A DNA stretch of 40,993 nt from assembly GCA_902588255.1 (NCBI GenBank), contig CACIOK010000008.1, positions 1 through 40,993 on the forward strand, in the 5' to 3' direction. How positions within the stretch are numbered: the stretch's first letter is position 1; the number at the start of each line of letters is the position of its first letter. Made by a program: the position numbers and the translations under genes. Positions 34,394 through 40,993 of the stretch are shown here, one piece after another. Under the pieces are notes generated by a model. The model saw only the letters and a list, made by a program, of their open reading frames with translations, was not told the origin of the DNA and made no database searches. The stretch comes from an uncultured Pelagibacteraceae bacterium (GTDB taxonomy: Bacteria > Pseudomonadota > Alphaproteobacteria > Pelagibacterales > Pelagibacteraceae).

Positions 34394-35239
34394 TTATTTA
34401 ACTATTTTTATGTTAGCAACATAAAATGCAAGAACAAAATATTGAAGCAAAGCATACAAAGCAATAGGTGTAACATAAGAAATTTCACTAAATATTTGAG
34501 CTGTTATTATAAAGCCCATTGCACCATTCTGTAATAAACATTCAACTGTAATTGATCTTTGATTATCGATTCCATCAACAAAAAATTTAGTAAATATCAC
34601 CGATACCAGTAACACAAAAAATAAAATAATTGGGGCAACAATCCCTACATACTCAAAGTATCCACCTAGATTCATTCTTTCTTGATAAACAGCTATAGAT
34701 ATAATGAGTAAAAAAAGGACCATAGAGATTTTGTCAAATAAAAGAACAACTCTTTCTTTAAAATAATTAAAGTAACGATTGGTTATAATTCCAAGAATTG
34801 TTGGGATGGTAATTATAATAAAAATTTTAGTACTTACAATTTTAACATCAAAATTTTGAATTGGTTGATGCATTACAAGTTCAAAAAGAGCTGTCATTCC
34901 AATTGGGATAGTAAAGATACATAACAAACTACAAATTACTGTTAAAGTAATTGAAAGTGAAATATTTCCATCAACTAATCTTGTAGCATAATTAGACATT
35001 GTAGCTGATGGTAATAATAAAAGTAAAAGTATACCTATTTTTAATTCGTTTGGCATTGGATAAAAACTAACTATTAGCAAACCAATTATTGGAAGAAAAA
35101 TTAACTGACAAATTAAACCATAAATTAAATTTTTAGGACTTTTTAATAAGTCATAAAAATTAACAAAATTTAATTTTAGTCCTAATGAATACATGATAAA
35201 AAATATCGCAAAAGGACCTACCAGTTTTACAAATTCCAT
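34394..35239 (-). CDS. BASS-family (bile acid:sodium symporter-like) transporter
   Basis: The 281-residue membrane protein has about nine hydrophobic segments. MYSLGLKLNFVNFYDLL near the N terminus, LLLLPSATMSNYATRLVDGN, and a C-terminal ECLLQNGAMGFIITAQIF segment fit the BASS family. Members move organic acids such as pyruvate, pantothenate or sulfur compounds together with sodium, common in marine bacteria. The substrate is unknown. A 65-base AT-rich region separates it from the divergent nuclease gene. Confidence 0.8.
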   Translation of the reverse strand: MEFVKLVGPFAIFFIMYSLGLKLNFVNFYDLLKSPKNLIYGLICQLIFLPIIGLLIVSFYPMPNELKIGILLLLLLPSATMSNYATRLVDGNISLSITLTVICSLLCIFTIPIGMTALFELVMHQPIQNFDVKIVSTKIFIIITIPTILGIITNRYFNYFKERVVLLFDKISMVLFLLIISIAVYQERMNLGGYFEYVGIVAPIILFFVLLVSVIFTKFFVDGIDNQRSITVECLLQNGAMGFIITAQIFSEISYVTPIALYALLQYFVLAFYVANIKIVK

Positions 35240-35304
35240 TTTACCCTAATGTTGTTGAATACTTATAATTCATAAATTATAATTAATCGATCTTAAAAGT
35301 TATA

Positions 35305-35760
35305 ATGAATAAAAAAATAGTTTTAATTACTTTCTTTATATTGTTGTTAGGACAAAATGTATCGTCTAATACTGTTTATGTAATTGACGCAGATACTATA
35401 AAAATTGGAAATGAAAAAATTAGATTTACCGGAATTGATGCTCCAGAACTTAATCAAGATTGCTTTAAAAATGAAAGAAAAATTCTCTGCGGAGTTTTGG
35501 CAAAAAAAGCTTTATTAAAAAAGATTGGAAATAAAGTACCTAAGTGCATAATCGAAGGAAAGGATATCTATAAAAGAATTTTAGCAGAGTGTTTTGTTAA
35601 TGGAGATAGTCTTTCGAAATTTTTAGTTAGAAATGGTTATGCTTTTGCATATAGAAAATATTCCAAAAAATTTATTGAAGATGAAGAATTTGCCAGAAAA
35701 AATAAATTAGGTTTATGGTCTATGAGGTTTGAATATCCTTGGAAATTTAGAAAATTATAG
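35305..35760 (+). CDS. Secreted thermonuclease-family (SNase) protein
   Basis: The 151-residue protein has a signal peptide (MNKKIVLITFFILLLGQNVS) followed by the SNase core: VYVIDADTIKIGNEKIRFTG, IDAPEL with the catalytic Arg and Glu around it, and KDIYKRILAECFVNG with the second arginine. It is probably exported to the periplasm, where it would degrade nucleic acid. Two cysteine pairs may give disulfides. It ends with a 6-base overlap with the convergent small membrane-protein gene. Confidence 0.88.
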   Translation: MNKKIVLITFFILLLGQNVSSNTVYVIDADTIKIGNEKIRFTGIDAPELNQDCFKNERKILCGVLAKKALLKKIGNKVPKCIIEGKDIYKRILAECFVNGDSLSKFLVRNGYAFAYRKYSKKFIEDEEFARKNKLGLWSMRFEYPWKFRKL

Positions 35761-35976
35761 AGAAGCTATAATTCCAGTAGCAACTATTACTGAACTAATT
35801 ACACCAAAAAAAACTAGATTTTCTTTTTTTTGTTTTTTCTCTTCAGCTCTTACTCTTGACATTAAATTATTAATATCTACTCGACTTGAAATTTTTGATG
35901 GAGATTTAGAAGCTGAATAAACTTCAGATGGGGTCTTGATTTCTTGACCAGCTTCTATAGATCTTTCTCCACTCAT
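35755..35976 (-). CDS. Small tail-anchored membrane protein of unknown function
   Basis: The 73-residue protein has a Ser-rich polar N-terminal part (residues 1-30), a charged DINNLMSRVRAEEKKQKKEN helix (34-53), and one hydrophobic segment at the C terminus (54-72). This suggests a cytoplasmic domain anchored by its tail. I recognise no functional family. Its start codon lies in the right arm of a perfect 8-3-8 palindrome. The polar-to-hydrophobic organisation supports a real gene. Confidence 0.68.
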   Translation of the reverse strand: MSGERSIEAGQEIKTPSEVYSASKSPSKISSRVDINNLMSRVRAEEKKQKKENLVFFGVISSVIVATGIIASL

Positions 35977-35992
35977 GGTTTATTAAACCATG
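35974..35992. repeat. Perfect 8-3-8 palindrome over the start codon of the small membrane-protein gene
   Basis: CATGGTTT-ATT-AAACCATG is fully symmetric in its arms. On the minus strand the ATG in one arm is the start codon of the 73-residue protein. In mRNA the hairpin would hide that start codon; in DNA it could be an operator between two divergent genes. Confidence 0.65.
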
Positions 35993-36026
35993 AATTTTAA
36001 AATTGAACAATAAAAAGAATCACCAA

Positions 36027-36067
36027 TTTGGGTTGAACCCAAAATGGATTGTGTCCACTTTGGGTTT
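36027..36067. promoter_or_regulatory. Overlapping inverted repeats upstream of the double-HTH regulator
   Basis: TTTGGGTT occurs at 36027 and again at 36059, with its complement AACCCAAA at 36036. This gives two mutually exclusive hairpins: a 7-3-7 one (36027-36043), and an 11-5-11 one with a single mismatch (36038-36064, CCCAAAATGGA and TCCACTTTGGG). The repeats are GC-richer than their surroundings and end about 20 bases before the regulator start. They may be an autoregulatory operator or an RNA switch. Confidence 0.65.
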
Positions 36068-36088
36068 GATATATATATACTAAGAATT

Positions 36089-37036
36089 ATGAAAGTAGCA
36101 GTACCAAGTATATCCGCACAACTAACAGAAGATCAAATTTTTAAATCTATAAATGACAACTATTCTCAAATAACAAAAGTTTGGTTTAACTTTCAAATGG
36201 ACTGGATGCAAAGATCATATAACTCTTTTAAAGATCACGACAAATATTTAATTGTTGTATATTTAGTTCATAAAACACTTAAATTTTATAGTAATAATTT
36301 TATTAAATTAGATTTTGATACTTACTATTCTAAAAATTTATTAGAAATTCCTAATTTTAATATTATTAATATTTCTAGAGAATTAAATATAACAAAGGAA
36401 ACAGCTAGAAGAAAAATTTTAGAACTAGAAAAATTAGGTGCTATCCGAAGAAGTAGAAAGAAAATAATTTTAAATAGAAATGTTTTTCAATTCCAAAGAC
36501 CTAATAAATCAATGTTTGAGGCATCAAATCTTTTATCAAAGTTAACGGAAACACTGTACAAAAACGGAGATATGAATAAAAAAATAAGTTCTAAAAACAT
36601 AGAAATATATATGAGAAAAAATTTTACTCATTGTTGGAAGTTATTTTTTGATATGCAGATACCTTTGATTTTAAATTGGAAAAAGTTTTTTAACGATATT
36701 GAAACATGGCATATATGGGGAATCATTGCTACACAAAAAAGTTTCATAAATAATTCAGCAACTTTTAATCGTGAAAAATTTATAAAAGATACTTTTAAAG
36801 AAACTACCGGTGGAATTAATGCTATGTCTATTTCTGATTTAACTGGTATACCAAGAGCAACGGTCGTTAGAAAAATTAATACTTTATTAAATCGAAAATT
36901 AATCTCTGTTGATAACAAAAAACTTTATAGCCCTAAAAAAACATATGTGAAAAATGTTAACGACACACACAAACTCAATACTCTCTTACTAGTAAGTTTT
37001 TTTTGTAATATTATTAATTTAGTTCAAAGTAACTAG
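36089..37036 (+). CDS. Putative DNA-binding regulator with two helix-turn-helix regions
   Basis: The ATG at 36089 (MKVAVPSISAQL) is chosen; an in-frame ATG at 36044 lies inside the upstream repeats and would add 15 odd residues. The protein is 315 residues. Residues about 93-130 (NISRELNITKETARRKILEL, then a basic KLGAIRRSRKK) and about 245-280 (SISDLTGIPRATVVRKINTL, then LISVDNKK) each look like a winged helix-turn-helix. No ligand-binding domain or family is recognised. The convergent DMGDH-like gene overlaps it by 4 bases. Confidence 0.78.
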   Translation: MKVAVPSISAQLTEDQIFKSINDNYSQITKVWFNFQMDWMQRSYNSFKDHDKYLIVVYLVHKTLKFYSNNFIKLDFDTYYSKNLLEIPNFNIINISRELNITKETARRKILELEKLGAIRRSRKKIILNRNVFQFQRPNKSMFEASNLLSKLTETLYKNGDMNKKISSKNIEIYMRKNFTHCWKLFFDMQIPLILNWKKFFNDIETWHIWGIIATQKSFINNSATFNREKFIKDTFKETTGGINAMSISDLTGIPRATVVRKINTLLNRKLISVDNKKLYSPKKTYVKNVNDTHKLNTLLLVSFFCNIINLVQSN

Positions 37037-39477
37037 GTAAGCTTAATATTTTTATCTTTTAAAGGTTTTAATTCTAAGTTTACAGGATATTTTTGTTTTT
37101 CAACTTCAATAAATAGTTTTTTATCTTCGATTTCTTTTATTGAACTACCTGAATTAATATAGCCAAAAGACATATTTTTTTTATAATTAAAAGAGTAGTT
37201 CCCTGAAGTGGTTCTTCCAATTATTTTATCTTCTAAATAAATAGGTTCATCATGTAATAATAAAGGCTCTCCAGGTTTAGAATCTTTTAAAGAAAGCATT
37301 ACAAATTGCTTTGTGGGTTTTTGATCCTTAATTTTTAATAAAGCATCCTTTCCTATAAAATCCACATTTTTCTTATAACTTACTACAAAGTTTAATCCTG
37401 CTTGATATTGATTCTCTTCAGGAGATATATCATGACCCCAGTGTAAAAAACCACTCTCCATTCTCATTGTATCCATTGCATGCATTCCACAATTTGAAAT
37501 TTTATATTTTGATCCTTTTTCAATTATTAAATTATAAACTTTCCTTGCATCGTTAGCTTTTATATAAAGCTCATACCCTAACTCTCCAACATAAGACAGT
37601 CTTTGCGTCCAGATTTTTATATTATCAATTGAAATATATTTTGAAGTTGCAAATTTAAAATTTTCCTTTGAAAAATCATCTTTGGATAAATCTTGCATCA
37701 ACAATCTACTATTCGGGCCAAATACACCAAGTACACAGTAATCATCTGTAACATCCTTTAATATTAAATTATTTGGTAAATATTTATTTATATGAAACTT
37801 ATCTCTCTCTCTTGTTGCTGCAGAACTTATAATTCTAAAGTAATTTTTCTCTAAACATACGACAGTTAAATCAGTTTCTATACCTCCATCTGGATTAAGC
37901 ATTTGTGTATAAGTACATTTTCCAAGTTCATGTTTTATATTAGCTGTACAAAGTTTTTGTAGTTCTTCGTGTGCATTTTCTCCTTTTAATTCAAATTTTG
38001 AAAAAGGAGTTAAATCAAATAGTCCAATATTTTTTACTGTATTTTTGGTTTCAAACTCTACTGATGGATACCAATTTTGAAAGTTGTAACTATACTGATA
38101 CTCAGGTTTTTCTTTATCCTGCGCAAACCACATTGATCTTTCATATCCTCCGGATACTCCAAAACATGCTCCTGCTTTTTTTAATTCTTCATGGTAAGGA
38201 GTGATCATTACATTCCTTGATGTCTTATGTTGTTTAAATGGCCAATGCATTCCATATAAATCTCCTAAAGTTTCTGTAATTCTATCTTTTATAAAACCTA
38301 GGCTTGAGTGAAATTTCTGAAATCTCTTAATGTCGTAATTAAAAATATCTTCATTAATATGGCCATTCATTAACCATTCAGCAGTAACCTTACCTACTCC
38401 TCCGCCACTTCCAATACCGATACTATTTAGACCTGTGCAAACAAAAAAGTTTTTTATTTCTGGAACTTCGCCAAGTAAAGTATTTGTATCTGGAGTAAAG
38501 GACTCAGGACCTGCAAAAAATTTTCTAATTCCAGCAGTTTCTAAAATAGGAAATCTTTTTACTGCAGCTTCTAAATAAGGTTCAAAATGTTCAAAATTTT
38601 CTGGAAATTCACCAAATGAAAAATCATCTGGAACTTTGTTTGTTTTTTGAAAAGCTGGAATTGATTTACCCTCAAATATTCCGACTAATAATTTTCCCGC
38701 GTCTTCTTTTATATATAAACTATTATCAAAATCTCTTATTGTTGGTAAAATTTTTGGAAGATTTTCTATTGGTTCAGTAATAATATAAAAATGTTCTGCG
38801 GGATAAAGAGGTATACTAACACCTGATTGTTCTCCAATTTGTCTTGACCACATTCCAGTGGCTAAAACTATATACTCACATTCTATTTCCTGACCATTAA
38901 CTCTAACACCTGCAATTCGACCATTTTTGGTAAGTATTTTTTCAACAGGAGATTTTTCAAAAATTTTTGCACCCTCTAATTTTGCTGCTTTGGCAAGCAT
39001 ATTTGTAACACCAACAGGATCAGCTGCTCCATCTCCTGGCATTAAAATTCCTCCTAATATATTTTTTTCATTAACAATAGGAAAATCTTTTTTAATTTGA
39101 TTTTTTTCTAAAATTTGAACATCCACACCATATAATTGAGCAGTAGTTGCTTGTCTTTTTAACTCTTGCCACCTACCTGGATTTTGTGCAATTGATAAAG
39201 CTCCATTTAATTTTAAACCTGCAGAGTGATCAACTTTTTTTTCTAATTCTTTATATAAATCTAGAGTGTACTTTCTAATTTTAGTAATTGCGGCTGAAGG
39301 ACCTAATTGGCTCACTAAGCCTGCTGCATGCCATGTAGTTCCTGATGTAAGCTGATCCCTTTCTAGTAGTATAACATCTTTCCAACCAAATTTAGCAATA
39401 TGATAAGCACATGAACAACCTACAACTCCACCACCAATAACTACTACTTTACAGCTCTGAGGAATATTTTTTTTCAT
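37033..39477 (-). CDS. Dimethylglycine/sarcosine dehydrogenase-like FAD enzyme with GcvT domain
   Basis: The 814-residue protein combines an N-terminal FAD oxidase domain (about 1-370; VVVIGGGVVGCSCAYHIAKF and GTTWHAAGL with H50, the position of covalent FAD attachment in this family) with a linker domain and a C-terminal GcvT-type tetrahydrofolate domain (about 430-810; FDLTPFSKFEL, GMHAMDTMRMESGF and YQAGL). It would demethylate dimethylglycine, sarcosine or a similar N-methyl amine and pass the carbon to tetrahydrofolate, consistent with one-carbon use from glycine betaine. The exact substrate is not decided. The SET gene ends 26 bases upstream. Confidence 0.92.
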   Translation of the reverse strand: MKKNIPQSCKVVVIGGGVVGCSCAYHIAKFGWKDVILLERDQLTSGTTWHAAGLVSQLGPSAAITKIRKYTLDLYKELEKKVDHSAGLKLNGALSIAQNPGRWQELKRQATTAQLYGVDVQILEKNQIKKDFPIVNEKNILGGILMPGDGAADPVGVTNMLAKAAKLEGAKIFEKSPVEKILTKNGRIAGVRVNGQEIECEYIVLATGMWSRQIGEQSGVSIPLYPAEHFYIITEPIENLPKILPTIRDFDNSLYIKEDAGKLLVGIFEGKSIPAFQKTNKVPDDFSFGEFPENFEHFEPYLEAAVKRFPILETAGIRKFFAGPESFTPDTNTLLGEVPEIKNFFVCTGLNSIGIGSGGGVGKVTAEWLMNGHINEDIFNYDIKRFQKFHSSLGFIKDRITETLGDLYGMHWPFKQHKTSRNVMITPYHEELKKAGACFGVSGGYERSMWFAQDKEKPEYQYSYNFQNWYPSVEFETKNTVKNIGLFDLTPFSKFELKGENAHEELQKLCTANIKHELGKCTYTQMLNPDGGIETDLTVVCLEKNYFRIISSAATRERDKFHINKYLPNNLILKDVTDDYCVLGVFGPNSRLLMQDLSKDDFSKENFKFATSKYISIDNIKIWTQRLSYVGELGYELYIKANDARKVYNLIIEKGSKYKISNCGMHAMDTMRMESGFLHWGHDISPEENQYQAGLNFVVSYKKNVDFIGKDALLKIKDQKPTKQFVMLSLKDSKPGEPLLLHDEPIYLEDKIIGRTTSGNYSFNYKKNMSFGYINSGSSIKEIEDKKLFIEVEKQKYPVNLELKPLKDKNIKLT

Positions 39478-39503
39478 AAGCTTTATTAAGTCGGCAGCTA
39501 AAG

Positions 39504-39944
39504 TTATAGCATTTGTAAGCCAACGCCAGTTTTTGGATATGTGTATAGATTATAATTTGCTGTTAATTCTTCACCAGGTTTGATGTCTTGAATGGAAACC
39601 ATAAACATATACTTCGCATCACTTTTTTCATTTAAATTATAAAACATATTTTCTCTATCATTTTTTCCATCTTTTAACTTTTTAGCATTTGCTTGCGGGT
39701 CTACAGGGTCACCAAATTTTAATTTTGGTAGTACATCAGAAACCATTCTAATAACAGTTGGATCATTTGAGTGATTGTAAAATCCACCTAGTGGAGTTCT
39801 AATATATTTATTTTCAAATTGTTCATCTCTAATATGTGTAACACCAATAAATGAATTTTTTTTAATGTTAACTGTTGCAAACAAGCCTAAACCTTCAATA
39901 GGCGAATTCTTAATAGTTAATCCATCTGGTAAAGGTCTATACAT
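39504..39944 (-). CDS. SET-domain protein
   Basis: The 146-residue protein has short SET-domain motifs in order: GLGLFATVNIKKNSFIG, GGFYNHSNDPT with N57-H58-S59 (the NHS of SET SAM-binding sites), and IKPGEELTANYNLYTY near residues 122-137. SET proteins are SAM-dependent lysine methyltransferases; the protein substrate in bacteria is usually unknown. It lacks a full post-SET region. Its start overlaps the ald stop by one base (TAATG), so it is translated with alanine dehydrogenase and is probably co-transcribed with the DMGDH-like gene. Confidence 0.85.
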   Translation of the reverse strand: MYRPLPDGLTIKNSPIEGLGLFATVNIKKNSFIGVTHIRDEQFENKYIRTPLGGFYNHSNDPTVIRMVSDVLPKLKFGDPVDPQANAKKLKDGKNDRENMFYNLNEKSDAKYMFMVSIQDIKPGEELTANYNLYTYPKTGVGLQML

Positions 39945-40993
39945 TATATTATTGCTTCGTTCGGTGATAAAAATTTATGCCCAAAAGTATCAGCAACTGC
40001 TTTATATGTCACGCTTCCTTTGTGGACATTTAGTCCTGCAAGAAAATTTGGGTCATCTTTAAGAGCTTTTTGATAACCATCTTTTGCAAGTTTTGATAAA
40101 AATGGCAATGTTGCTTTGTTAAGAGCTAAAGTTGAAGTTCGTGGAACTCCGCCAGGCATATTAGCAACACAATAATGAACTATATCATCAACAATATAAG
40201 TTGGTTTTGCATGCGTTGTGGGTTTACTAGTTTCAACGCATCCTCCTTGATCAATAGCTACATCAACAATTACTGATCCACGTTTCATACCTTTTAACAT
40301 TTTTTTTAGTTACCAATTTAGGTGCCTCCGCTCCAGGAATTAAAACACCCCCAACTAACAAATCACATTCTGAAATTAGTTTTTCTAAATCAACCTTATC
40401 ACTATGTTGTGGAATAATTTTATTACCAAACATCTCAGTCAATTGTTTAAGTCTTGCTTCAGATTTATCAACTACATGTACTTTAGCTTGCAAACCAGTG
40501 GCAATGATTGCAGCATTTTCACCAACAACACCACCACCTAATATTACAACGTTACCTGGTTGAACGCCTGGCGCTCCACCTAACAATAATCCTCTACCCT
40601 TTTGGTTTTTTTCCAAACAATGAGCGCCCGCTTGAACTGACATTCTTCCAGCTACTGCACTCATTGGAGCTAACAAAGGAAGTCTACCATTGTTATCAGT
40701 AACAGTTTCATAAGCTATACAAATACTTTTTGAATTAATTAAACCTTGAGTAAGTTCTTTAGCAGCAGCCAAATGAAGATAGGTAAAAACAATTTGGTTT
40801 TCCCTTATCATTTCCACTTCATTTGATAGAGGTTCTTTTACTTTAACGATAATTTCAGCATCGTTAAAAATATCCTCTGCTTTAACAATAATTTTGGCTC
40901 CAGCTTTTTCATACTGTTCGTTATCAAATCCAGCTTCAAAACCACCATTGTTTTCAACTAATACTTCATTGCCATTTGAGGTTAAAATTTTAA
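39944..40993 (-). pseudogene. ald: Alanine dehydrogenase, frameshifted, 5' end beyond the window
   Basis: Two frames together encode alanine dehydrogenase. The upstream frame runs in from the right edge (LTSNGNEVLVE, then VKVKEPLSNE) and includes VILGGGVVGENAA, the NAD-binding loop, before it goes out of frame after LVTKK. The other frame continues with MLKGMKRGSVIVDVAIDQGG, then PGGVPRTSTLALN. They join at a run of eight A (T at 40300-40307 on the plus strand). Removing one A gives the expected VTKKMLKGMKRGS. It makes or oxidises alanine to pyruvate and ammonia with NAD. The lesion may be an error in the sequence or a real slippage-type break. Confidence 0.88.

Noticed and set aside
35263-35282. 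Inverted repeat TTATAATT/AATTATAA between the BASS and nuclease genes
   Set aside because: Only A and T, expected by chance in such DNA.
36044-36088. Earlier start for the double-HTH regulator
   Set aside because: The added residues fall in the inverted-repeat cluster and do not extend any domain.

Overview
The window is very AT-rich, tightly packed chromosomal DNA. Gene-free gaps are nearly all under 160 bp, and many neighbours overlap by 1-4 bases or share a TAATG stop/start. Gene content, compactness and protein style point to a streamlined marine alphaproteobacterium of the SAR11 (Pelagibacterales) type. This is inferred from gene content; no rRNA or other definitive marker is present. 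No CRISPR array, insertion sequence, phage gene or rRNA is visible, and no gene-free stretch exceeds about 160 bp.

Layout. 1-4.3 kb: the end of a HAD phosphatase gene, a LysE-type exporter, then the methylcitrate-cycle operon prpD-prpB-prpC for propionyl-CoA use. 4.3-7.3 kb (minus): class I ribonucleotide reductase nrdA-nrdB, with a LexA-like direct repeat (GAAC-N7-GAAC) in the intergenic region shared with a divergent hexose-phosphate mutase. 8.9-12.5 kb (minus): a TauE/SafE permease, a frameshifted dusA, rpoZ with a long acidic tail, and an MFS carrier. 12.5-19.6 kb: mixed metabolic and envelope genes, including a tautomerase carrying all six residues known for cis-3-chloroacrylate dehalogenase, a gamma-carbonic-anhydrase-like protein, GT4 and GT9 glycosyltransferases, a DUF6165 protein, and an M24-fold protein that has lost most of its metal ligands.

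20.4-28.4 kb (minus) holds the most coherent system: mtnP, a secreted alpha/beta hydrolase, a GFA/CENP-V protein, mtnA, a 60-residue membrane-anchored protein, a class II aldolase, a SpeD-SpeE fusion, and an amino-acid ABC transporter without its ATPase. apt is divergent to mtnP. Read together, the SpeD-SpeE fusion makes polyamine and releases methylthioadenosine; MtnP, MtnA and the aldolase could take it to dihydroxyacetone phosphate and methylthioacetaldehyde (a 'DHAP shunt'); Apt recovers the adenine. The later genes of the universal methionine salvage pathway are not in the window.

29-34.4 kb is a surface-glycan region on both sides of a tRNA-Met gene: GT2, RfbB, a methyltransferase, a second glycosyltransferase, a Gfo/Idh/MocA oxidoreductase and GT17. 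34.4-41 kb: a BASS-family transporter, a secreted nuclease, a small membrane protein, a regulator with two helix-turn-helix regions preceded by an unusual cluster of overlapping inverted repeats, a dimethylglycine/sarcosine dehydrogenase-like enzyme, a SET-domain protein, and a frameshifted alanine dehydrogenase that runs off the window.

Two genes (dusA and ald) are each broken by one extra A in a poly-A run and would be restored by removing it. Sequencing or assembly error is the simplest explanation; real slippage-prone pseudogenes are the alternative.
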